This document shows positions 56,013 through 64,000 of a DNA stretch of 64,000 nucleotides, in pieces; position 1 is the stretch's first letter; the number at the start of each line of letters is the position of its first letter. The notes beneath the pieces are model-generated. The model saw only the letters and a list, made by a program, of their open reading frames with translations, ran no database searches and was not told where the DNA came from. Location of the stretch: NCBI GenBank assembly GCA_026826555.1, contig JAKSZT010038752.1, forward strand, positions 37,997 through 101,996, read 5' to 3'. The DNA is from Tolypeutes matacus. Its lineage: Eukaryota > Chordata > Mammalia > Cingulata > Chlamyphoridae. A program made the position numbers and the translations under genes.

Positions 56013-56185
56013 GTTTGGAAAATCCTCAGAAAGTTAAGAATAGAATTACCTTATGATCTGGAAATTCCCCTCCTAGGTATACACCCTGAAGAACCGAAGG
56101 CAGGGAATCAAACAGATACATAAACACCAATGTTCATGGAAGCATTGTTCACAATAGCCAAAAGGTGGAAGCAACTCAAGTGCCC
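56013..56185 (+). mobile_element. Old L1 ORF2-end fragment
   Basis: Text aagaatagaattaccttatgatctgg … atagccaaaaggtggaagca is the L1 ORF2 C-terminal region. Confidence 0.75.
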
Positions 56186-56189
56186 AGCA

Positions 56190-56640
56190 ACAGGTGAAGA
56201 GACAAAAGGTGGTGCATGCCTGACAGGCCAGCCCAGGTCCTGTGGGGGTGAGCCTGTCTGTGGACGGGGCCTCTGACGGTGCTGTAAGGGGGCCCCACCT
56301 GAGCAAGAGTGGGCCTTGATCCAATACCGCCAAAATCCTTACAAACAAAGGCAATTGGACGTGAAGAGGAAGCCGCAGGGAGCAGCCAGAAGCTGGAAGT
56401 AGAGGAACCTGGCAGGAGACATCGCCACGCACACTGACGTGTGACGGGAAAGCCAAGGACCAAGGATGGCCAGCAGCCACCCCAGAAGTCCACAGTCTTT
56501 GGGGAGAAATCATCTCCTTGCTTATGCCTCAGTGTTGGACTTCTTCTTGCTTCAAAATCATGAGCCAATACATTTCCGTTGTGCAAGTCAACCCATTGTA
56601 TGGCATTTATTATAGCAGCAGCGGAAGTAAGGCAGTTTTT
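56190..56640 (+). mobile_element. MaLR-like LTR
   Basis: Holds the LTR order '…gtgggccttgatcc…gaagccgcagggagcagccagaagctgg…atgagccaatacatttccgttgtg…cccattgtatggcatttattatagcagc…' and ends AAGTAAGGCA, followed by tttggtccagaaagtggggtgctgc, the start of a MaLR interior. Confidence 0.75.
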
Positions 56641-56669
56641 GGTCCAGAAAGTGGGGTGCTGCTATGACA

Positions 56670-57278
56670 AACATGTTCTTAAACTTAGTGCATTCCTGCG
56701 GGTGTGAACCCATGGTAAATAGGAACTTTTGATGAGGTTTCCTCAGGTCAGGTGTGGCCCAGAGTGGGTGTTAATCCTGGACTGGAGCCCTTTATAAGCA
56801 GAATGAAACTCAGATAGAAAAAAACACCGGAAGCAAGAGCTGACGAGAAGGGAGAGACCAGGAGAGGCCACCATGTGCACTGCCATGTGACAGAGGCGCC
56901 TGGGACCAAGGACCAAGAACAGCGGTCTTCAGGAAGAAAGCCTCACCTGGATGACGCCTTCCTTAGGAGCTTCTCTAAGCCTTACAACCATAGCTTTTTT
57001 TTTTTTTTAAGATTTATTTTATTTGTTTATCTCCCCCTTGCTGCTTGTGTTCAGTGTCCATTTGCTGTGTGTTTTCCTAATTCTCCCTGCGCGGGCGGCT
57101 CGCCTTCACCAGGAGACCCTGGAAATCGAACCCGGGGCCTCCCATATGGTAAATAGGTGCCTAACCACTTGAGCCACAGCCGCTTCCCACATAAGCTTTT
57201 AAAATTCCCACTGTTTAAGTCAACCTATTGCATGGTATTTGCTTGAGCAGCCAAGGAAACTGAAACACAACTGCATAA
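56670..57278 (+). mobile_element. Second MaLR-like LTR, with inserted SINE
   Basis: Same family ('gggtgtgaacccatggtaaatagg … ccatgtgcactgccatgtga … caacctattgcatggtatttgc … gaaactgaaacac'). A long-form SINE on - sits at 57000-57188. Confidence 0.75.
57000..57188 (-). mobile_element. DAS-type SINE, older long form
   Basis: Poly-T, tail, body with gtgtccatttgctgtgtg, head ending gccgcttccca. Confidence 0.88.
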
Positions 57279-58868
57279 TGGGTAGAGGCTGGAAGAACTG
57301 TGAGGTTTTAGATAGAAAAAGACTATATTGGGAAGCAGATGTGGCTCAAGTGATTGGGCTCCCATCTACCCTATAGGAAGTCCAGGGTTCGATTCCTGGG
57401 GCCTCCTGGTGAAAAAGCGAACTGGCCCACGCAGGAGAGCTGGCCCACGCGGCCAGCTGGCCCACGCGGCGAGCTGGCCCACACAGGAGAGCTGGCACAG
57501 CAAGATGACACAACAAAAAGAGACACAGAAGAGAGGCAATAAGAGACGCAGACCAGGAAGCTGAGGTGATGCAAGAGACTGAGCGCCTCTCTCCCACTCT
57601 GGAAGGTCCCAGGATTGGTTCCCAGAGCCGCCTCAAGAGAAGACAAGGAGACACAGAAGAACACACAGAGGGCAGACAGTGAGTGCAAAACAATGAGGGG
57701 GATGGGGGGGAGAAATAAATAAATCTTTAGGAGAAAACAAAAAAGAAAAAGACTATACTGCTTTGAAGAGACTGCCAATAGAAATTTGAGTGCTAAAGGT
57801 GCTTCTGATGAGGCCTTAGAAGGAAACGATGAACGTGTTTTGGAAACTGGAGGTAAGACAAGGGGCAGAGAACTTGATAAAATTGTAATCTGATGTTGTA
57901 TGGAAGGCAGAACTTGAAAGCGATAAACTTGGATATTTAGCAAAGGAGTTTTCCAAGCTAAGTGTGAAAGGTTTTTCCTTGCAACTTAAATTGTAAAATG
58001 TGTGAGGAAAGGGATAAACTGAGAAGTAAATTCTTAAGCACAAAGGAATCAGAAATTGATAATTTTGAAAATTCTACTCTGGGACTAGGGTCAGAACCAG
58101 TCCTTTCAGGGACCTCTCTGAGCTCTCAGGATGAGTCACTGTGTGTGACATGGATGTGGTCAGGCATTTTGGCCTAAGTCAGGAGGGATCTGTGGAAAGT
58201 TCTGTTGTCTGATGGTTTAGTCCCTCTTGAACTGATGCAAATCTAAGATTTTGACAATTTATATGAGCAGAACCACTGCTAGCCTGGCCTGACAGGGACA
58301 GAGAAAGGACGAACTGAAGGAAGAATGACTTCAAGGGCAGAGCCATGGAAGCTGAGGTCTGGACCGAAAAAATCTCCTCCAGCCAAGAGAGGGCCCACCC
58401 GCAAGCAGGAAGGGCAGGCCTGCCCGTGCTTGGAGGGGCTGTGCCGCCACCCCAATGCTCGGGGGGGGGGGGGCAAGTGTGTGGGGAGAGCACAGCCGAA
58501 GCGCAAACACTTGGAAAGGTTGGGGCTGCCTTTCCAGTAGGCCTGGAAGATGAAACACCACAGACGACTCTGACCTTGAAATAGAACGGCATTTGCCCTA
58601 CTGGGTTTCGGACTTGTGACCCATGACCTGTTTCCCAAATTCTCCCTTCTGGAGAGGTCACGTTGATCCTATGCCTGTCCCACCATTGTACATGGGAAGC
58701 AGACAGCTTGTTTTCTAGGTTTTACAGGTCCGCAGATGGAGAGCAATTTTGCCCCAGAACAGACCACACCCATAACCAATTTAGCTGAGTTTGTAATTAG
58801 CATTGTTACTGGAACGGTGCGATGGAATCAGTGTATTTTCCATGGTTTTTGGAGGTCCAGACGGTGGT
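57279..58868 (+). mobile_element. MaLR-type internal region
   Basis: Text such as aatgggtagaggctggaaga … tttgaagagactgccaatag … tctgatgaggccttagaagg … tggatatttagcaaaggag is typical of the non-coding-like interior of MaLR elements. With the LTRs on both sides it forms one nearly complete, long-dead element. No viral gene is readable. Confidence 0.7.
57328..57743 (+). mobile_element. Dimeric tRNA-like SINE
   Basis: Flanked by agaaaaagactata (57314-57327, 57744-57757). The linker has four gagctggcccac-like units, one more than the copy at 53715. Confidence 0.93.
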
Positions 58869-59473
58869 CTGTTGGGGACTGAATCATTTCCCCCAACAAA
58901 GGCATGTCCAGGTCCCAACTCCTGGTCCCGTGGGTGTGAACCCCCTTATAAACAGGAACTTTGAAGGTGTTATTCAAGTGAGGCCACACTGACCAGGAGT
59001 GGGCCTCACAACACGGCTGCTAGCCAAGGACGTGGACAGAGGAAGCTGCGGGAAGCAGCCAGAAGCTGGACGTCACTGGAACCCAGAAGAGAGAGAAGAG
59101 GCCATGTGCACTGCCACGTGGCAAAAAAGCCAAGGACAAGAGAGGGTCAGCAGCCAGCCCCAGAACCAGTCTTTGGGAGGAAGCATTGCCTTGCCGATGC
59201 CTCAAAACCATGAGCCGGGGCCACGTGGGGAAAACACCAGGCGCGGTCACAAGGCGGAGGGTATATGCGGGGAGCTGAGTGTCTTCATGGTGGTTTCCAT
59301 GGAAAGTGTGTCAAGGCGAGGCAGGGGGGCTAAAACAAGGCTGTTTGGCTCTATTTGACAGTGGTGACCCCACAGGCTTATATACAGCTATACACATGTA
59401 CAAGTGCGGCTTGGCTGTTTGGGAACATTTAAAGACATTAAAGCACCTATTTACAGAAATTAGAAAACATTGG

Positions 59474-59702
59474 GTTTTTTTTTTAATAAATATATACATT
59501 TCTCAATTAAATATAATGGATACATGTAAAAAAAATTTTTTTTTTTGAATCAAACACTATGTTACACAATCTATTTGGTTCATAGTGACGCATTCACAGT
59601 ATTTGTCCTTCTGTGTCTGGCTTGCTTCACTCGACACAATGCCCTCCAGGTTCATCCACGTTGCCAGATGCTTCACGCCTTCACTTCTTCTTGCAGCTGC
59701 TA
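59474..59702 (-). mobile_element. 5'-truncated young L1 3' end
   Basis: Same 3' sequence as 15313-15672 (ttggttcatagtgacgcatt … tggcttgcttcactcgacac). Confidence 0.85.
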
Positions 59703-60000
59703 ATAAAGTTAGCACTGCTCACGCCATTTCCATTGGCGCAGGTGTGATGCGTTCACACCGTGCAGGTTTTCCAGTGCTTCCTCAGACACTGTCAGAGCAG
59801 AAAGTGGCACCATCACAGGGTTTTCATCACATTCCCCGCCCTTCAATCTTAAAGGTGGCCAACGATCCCCAAAGTGCCAAAGGCCACACTTTTTGTTGCT
59901 GTTGGACATCTAGCTGTATTTCTAATTACATTATTTTCTTTTTTGTTGTTTTTTTTTTTTTTTTTTTTTTTTTAAATAAGATAGCCACTCTGGCTCTCTT

Positions 60001-60332
60001 TTTTTAAAAAAGATTTACTTTATTTTTCTTTATTTATTTCCCCCATCCCCCACATGGTTCTTCCGTCTTTGTTTTGCTCACCTTCTCCAGGAGGCACGGG
60101 GAACGGATCCCGGGACCTCCCACACGAGAAGCGAGCGCCCAACAGCCTGAGCCATACCTGCTCCCACGGGCTGCAGTCTGCTGGCTTGTGGCACCTGCTC
60201 TTTGTGGCTGGTTTGGGGTTTTTTGCGGTGGGGGCAGTGTCTGCTCGTCTTCTTTAGGAGGCCCTGGGGCTGAATCCAGGACCTCCCATGTGGTCGGTGG
60301 GCACCCAACTGGTTGAGCCACATCCGCTTCCC
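60001..60332 (-). mobile_element. Dimeric tRNA-like SINE
   Basis: Two heads on - ending near 60166 and 60332; tail with ttactttatttttctttattt. Confidence 0.85.
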
Positions 60333-60409
60333 TCTCTTAACTTTTTGCTTTAAGACATCATTTTTTTCTGGCCATGTTTCTGGCACCTAGAACTTCTTCC
60401 CAATTCCTT

Positions 60410-60657
60410 TTTTTAAAAAAAGATTTTATTTATTTATTTACTTATTTACTTATTTATTTATCTCTTCCTTGCTGCTCATGCTTGCCGTGTCCATTTGCTG
60501 TGCGATTCTGTGTCTGCTTGTCTCCCCCTGTTGTGTCATCTTGCCACACCGCGCTGCACAGGCCGGCTTGCCTTTTACCAGGAGGCCCCAGGAATCGAAC
60601 CCAGGGCCTCCCATATGGTAAACGGGAGCCCAACCAACTGAGACACAGCCGCTTCCA
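60410..60657 (-). mobile_element. Long-form DAS-type SINE
   Basis: Reversed body with tgtccatttgctgtgcgatt and cttgtctccccctgttgtgt; (TTTA)n tail. Confidence 0.9.
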
Positions 60658-61028
60658 GATCACTTTTCCTTCACTGATAAAATCCTCTTCATTCCTTGTT
60701 AGGCTCAGTTTTTCTCAGCATTTCTTCTAGGGTGCCTCAACTGTGGTTTCCTTTTGGGTTTACTATTATTCTTTGTGATCCATAGCAGTCTGCATAGTTT
60801 TCAAAATAAATCCAATCAAAATGTATCTACAATATTGAGGATTTATGCTAAATGTCTGAACTGTAATATTTTCATCACTTAATGTCTTGTGCCTTTTTCA
60901 AATATATATGTAACTTAATATATACTGTGACTGGAAAAAAAAACAAAACAAAACCATGAGCCAATGAAGTCCCACCGTTTAAGCCAACACATGGCATCAT
61001 ATTGGGTTGAGGAGCCAGAAAACTAAGA

Positions 61029-61390
61029 TAACATACAATGGAGTATTATTCAGTCATGAAAAGGAACGTAGCACTGATACCTGCTACAGCATGGATGAAC
61101 CTTGGAGACACCATGTTGAGTGAAAGAAGCCAGACACAAAGGACAAATGCTGTATGATTCCACTTCCATGAGCAATGTAGAATAAGCAGATCCACAGGGG
61201 CAGACAGTAGATTAAAGGCTAGCAGGGACTGGGGGGAGCGGAATGGGCTATTGTTGCTTAGTAATAGAGTTTCTGTTTGGGGTGATGAAAAAAGTTTTGG
61301 TGCTGGATGGTGGTGAATGTGCCAGCATATCTAGAATGCAAACAATAGTACTGAATTGTACATTTAAAGATGGTTAAAATGTGGGGGTAG
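61029..61390 (+). mobile_element. Old L1 3' end and 3'UTR
   Basis: aatggagtattattcagtcatg … gccagacacaaaggacaaatgctgtatgattcc … ttgtacatttaaagatggtt. Confidence 0.8.
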
Positions 61391-61394
61391 GAGG

Positions 61395-61930
61395 GGCAAA
61401 GCCAATGATTTGAAATGGTTTTCCTTAGCTCTTGATGACTCAACTGATTTTACTGATAATGCCCATTGTGGTTTTCATTCAAGGAGTCAGTACCTCTGTG
61501 CCAAACTGCAAATGATTAAAGAACGACCTTTACGCAGAGTCTGTGTGGAACTAACTGTAACTGAAAACACTTTCAAAGCAGCTGGCCAAACCCTAATTCA
61601 GTACAACCTGAAGTGGAATGTGCTGCCATGTCACAGCGGATGGAGGTAGCAATGTAAGGTAGTTGGGGTCTAGGGCTTTTTACTGTCTTACTCTTCAGCA
61701 GGTTCTTGTGCTAATGAACCAGCAGGTCAAAGATGAACCGCATCTGCTCTCATGTACACAGCCATCACTAGCAGAAGCACGTCTGCAATCAATGCCGATT
61801 ATACGGAGCACTTACTCTGTGAAATGCCGATGTTCATTATTCTCATTAATAGCTCTGCATTACCAAAGAAATCTACTCAGTTATTACCACACCTTGGATT
61901 TTGGTAATAAAAAGCATATTTTCTAAATTT
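61395..61930 (+). pseudogene. hAT (Charlie-like) transposase fossil
   Basis: The translation from 61410 reads KWFSLALDDSTDFTDNAHC, the hAT transposase block (usually W-F-S-x-A-L-D-E-S-T-D), followed near 61600 by LKWNVLPCHSGWR in place of the LxWxKLVSVTTDGA block. Much of the sequence between the two blocks is lost or scrambled, and a stop follows at 61647. A dead DNA transposon. The neighbouring text near 61975 (gtagaaaaagcttgccaatccctg) resembles an hAT terminal region. Confidence 0.72.
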
Positions 61931-62004
61931 TGCCTCTTGTCCTGCAAAGCCTAAAATATTTACTTTCTGACCCTTTGTAGAAAAAGCTTGCCAATCCCTG
62001 AGGC

Positions 62005-62110
62005 AGAACATTACTCCCATTTTTCACTGCGAAGGAAGCAAAGGCAGAGCTTAGACAAATTGACCGAGGTCGCACAACTAAAAAAAGCCAATCAGAAGAG
62101 CTAGGGCCTG
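62005..62110 (+). repeat. MIR SINE fragment
   Basis: attactcccatttttcactgc … gaggtcgcacaactaa … cagaagagctagggcc follows the MIR core. Confidence 0.75.
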
Positions 62111-62642
62111 AGGAAATGAAACTAACCACATAAGCTGAGACATAAAAGATGATACACACATGATAAAATTACATTTCCAAAACCAGAACAAACTAATTTG
62201 AAAACAAGCCAATTAGAGTTAATAGGCTCAAGACCTGTTACACACATCACAAAACAACAGGGTATCATGTGAAACCTAAAGATCACAGCTTTTCTGGAAA
62301 AGATACCAAGTTTCAAAAAATGTGAAGCCTGCATCAAAGGCTGAGACTTAAGCCCACGATCTCATAAGCGAGACGCGGCTTCATTTCATGAAGAGACTCA
62401 CCTTCGGGAAAACAAGCGAGCGCAGGGTCCTGAGAACCAGCCCACTGGACGCAGCAAAGAGCAGACAGTGCAGGAACACTAACGAAGTCATAAAATTAGT
62501 ATCTAATAAGTACCTAGTAAATATCTACTCTTAATAGCTTAACCCTAGGAAGCAAATCAGGGAAGATTTAAAAACTGGAAAAATAAAAGACACTTAAATC
62601 CATGTCATTAGCAATTCTGTCACCAGTTTTGACCTGAGTGTA
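62111..62642. other. Intergenic, nothing recognised
   Basis: No exon or clear repeat between the MIR and the SINE at 62658. Confidence 0.5.
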
Positions 62643-62657
62643 AGAGTACATTTTAGA

Positions 62658-62838
62658 GGGAAGCGGCTGTGGCTCAGTCAGTGGGGCTCCCGTTTACCAT
62701 GTGGGAGGCCCAGGGTTCAGTTCCCGGGGCCTCCTGGTGAAGGCAGGCCCGCCTGCATGGCGTGGTTAGCTGACCCAGCGAGCACAAGCAGCAAGGGGGG
62801 GATAAATGAATAAATAAATAAAATCTTAAAAAAAAAAA
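62658..62838 (+). mobile_element. DAS-type SINE
   Basis: Flanked by agagtacattttaga (62643-62657, 62839-62853). Confidence 0.95.
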
Positions 62839-62882
62839 AGAGTACATTTTAGAATCCTTGTGATTTGGGATATGTTGCCTAC

Positions 62883-62985
62883 TTTTTTTTTTTTCTTCAA
62901 AGGAGGCACTGGGGATTGAACCTGGGACCTTGTACATGGGAAGACGAGAAGGCGGCACTCAACCACTGAGCTACACCCACTCCCC
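62883..62985 (-). mobile_element. Short tRNA-like SINE, 'ctcagtggttgag' subtype
   Basis: Poly-T, ggaggcactggggattgaac, then caaccactgagctacaccca. Confidence 0.82.
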
Positions 62986-63031
62986 TCTTCAGGCATTTAA
63001 AACATGGAGAAGGAGATAGAAGACTTTTCAT

Positions 63032-63037
63032 TTTAAT
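63032..63037 (-). terminator. POLR3K: Candidate POLR3K poly(A) signal ATTAAA
   Basis: TTTAAT on +, 407 nt downstream of the POLR3K stop. I saw no AATAAA on - between here and the stop. Confidence 0.3.
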
Positions 63038-63443
63038 TGAATATTCAGAATAAATTGTGATTAAATAAGTTTGCAGTTATCACTTAAATATTTAGAGGCA
63101 TGTAACGCGCTAACTGAATAAGCTTTACTTCATTAGCTGTGCAAACAGCATTAGCATTCCAGAGTGTTGGCTGATGGCAGGGAAGGTCCTCAGTACATGT
63201 GGCAGTCGATGAACAGGGCCGTAAGCGGAGGACACACAGCTGTGAGCGTCCCTCCCGCACACAGGGGTGACTTTACACAATGACCAGCAGATGGGCTGCA
63301 TTTCCAGACACCCGGGCCTTCCACCCCAACAGGGCTAGCATTCTGGCACGGCCACTTATTCCCACAGCCCTCGGGACACAGCCCGGGCTCCCAGCTGGGC
63401 ACAGGAAGCAGAGGCTGACAGGGCCGGCCCGCGCCAGCTGGAC

Positions 63444-63571
63444 CTAGTCCCTCCAGCGGTGTCCGCACTGAGCGCTGCAGCACTTGTAGAAGGTGGTCAT
63501 CGGCTCGTCGGCAGAGCGGGTCTGGAGCTGCATGAAGTAGGCCCGAGGATGTTCACACTTGGGGCACGGCT
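63444..63571 (-). CDS. POLR3K: POLR3K, RNA polymerase III subunit RPC10 (last exon)
   Basis: Acceptor CCCTGTTGTCAG|AGCCG, stop TAG at 63446-63444. Codes for [20 protein letters not shown] then [22 protein letters not shown], nearly identical to the C-terminus of human POLR3K. This is the TFIIS-like zinc ribbon: the CPKC and KCCSAQC cysteines bind zinc, and the SADEP hairpin with its acidic pair supports intrinsic RNA cleavage by Pol III. The first two exons are right of the window. It runs in the same direction as IL9R, as on the human 16p side. Confidence 0.95.
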
Positions 63572-64000
63572 CTGACAACAGGGAAAACAAACAAGTGGCC
63601 CACTTTGTACAAAAACGATGCTCATGACCAACATCCTTTGGAAGCAGGGTTACATCAGAGGCCGTGAAAACCCTCAGCTGGCCTGGTCCTGCTTGACAAG
63701 GACACCTCACACCATGGTGAAAGCGTGCCCCTTACCACAGGGATTAGCCTATAAATAACTGCATTCTTCCCATTCTGCCCTAAACCTAAGGGAATCGGGA
63801 AACCTGTGGCCCTGAAAATCCTCCTCCTCCCCTCCAAGGACCCTGCTTTCCTTCTCCAATCTGGTTGGAGGCTGGTTGGAATTTAACAGGTACAGTGATG
63901 TGGAGTTGCGTAGATGTTACCAGCTCTGCGCCCGCAGAGCTCCCTGCTCCGTGCGTTGCCGTCACCGAGGCAGCGAGCACGCGTCCTCTGCCCGGCCGCA
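63572..64000 (-). other. POLR3K: POLR3K intron (part)
   Basis: No second POLR3K exon can be recognised before the window ends. Confidence 0.6.

Larger units (their letters stand above)
59217..60949 (+). mobile_element. Retroinsertion of unknown source with A-tail and 13-bp duplication
   Basis: Bounded by aaaaccatgagcc (59204-59216, 60950-60962) and ending in an A-rich tail (60935-60949). Inside are later insertions: an L1 3' end (59474-59702, -), a dimeric SINE (60001-60332, -) and a long-form SINE (60410-60657, -). About 0.9 kb remains as the original insert, which I cannot assign to a gene. Confidence 0.75.
58869..61028 (+). mobile_element. MaLR-like LTR split by a 1.73-kb insertion
   Basis: LTR starts tgttggggactgaatcattt (58871) and runs to catgagcc at 59216, then resumes at 60963 with aatgaagtcccaccgtttaa and ends near aactaagataaca. 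Confidence 0.8.

Noticed and set aside
6775..62985. Numerous A-box/B-box sequences as tRNA genes
   Set aside because: Each is the head of a SINE with an A-rich tail and usually a target duplication; none has a paired acceptor stem and isolated tRNA context that I can support.

Overview
This window is mammalian nuclear DNA from a xenarthran, most probably an armadillo (Dasypus-like). The evidence is many near-identical copies of tRNA-like SINEs of the armadillo DAS type, with a head reading 'gcggctgtggctcaatcag' or 'gcggatgtggctcaa' and an A-rich tail. L1 retrotransposons, solo LTRs and spliced vertebrate genes complete the picture. It contains no bacterial operon, CRISPR array or phage module.

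Four protein-coding loci can be supported. (1) The last five coding exons of MRPS31 (mitochondrial small-subunit ribosomal protein mS31) lie on + from 9263 to 34930, all in frame across GT-AG introns; its first exons are left of the window. (2) A retrocopy of MRPL30 (12252-12737, +) sits in an MRPS31 intron. It is full length apart from a stop at codon 10. (3) Exons 2 to 9 of the interleukin-9 receptor gene IL9R lie on - (49186 down to 44805). They show a GC splice donor, a duplicated splice acceptor and a probably shifted C-terminal tail. (4) The last coding exon of POLR3K (RNA polymerase III subunit RPC10) lies on - at 63571-63444.

Layout: 1-6172 is a nearly full-length L1 on -. 6173-35430 is the MRPS31 gene, whose 17.7 kb last intron holds two more near-full-length L1s and a solo LTR. 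35.4-40 kb is repeat-rich AT sequence with an isolated L1 promoter fragment. From about 40.1 to 52.6 kb the DNA turns abruptly GC-rich and holds IL9R, a G-rich minisatellite and a 10-base assembly gap (44111-44120). 52.6-62.9 kb is a nest of LTR, L1, SINE and hAT fossils. POLR3K begins at the right edge.

IL9R followed by POLR3K on the same strand is the order known beside the alpha-globin cluster (human 16p13.3 has an IL9R pseudogene there, and the functional human gene is at Xq/Yq). MRPS31 is on chromosome 13 in human, so its position next to IL9R marks a rearrangement, a segmental duplication or an assembly join between about 35 and 44 kb. The genes are unrelated in function: mitochondrial translation, type 2 cytokine signalling and Pol III transcription.
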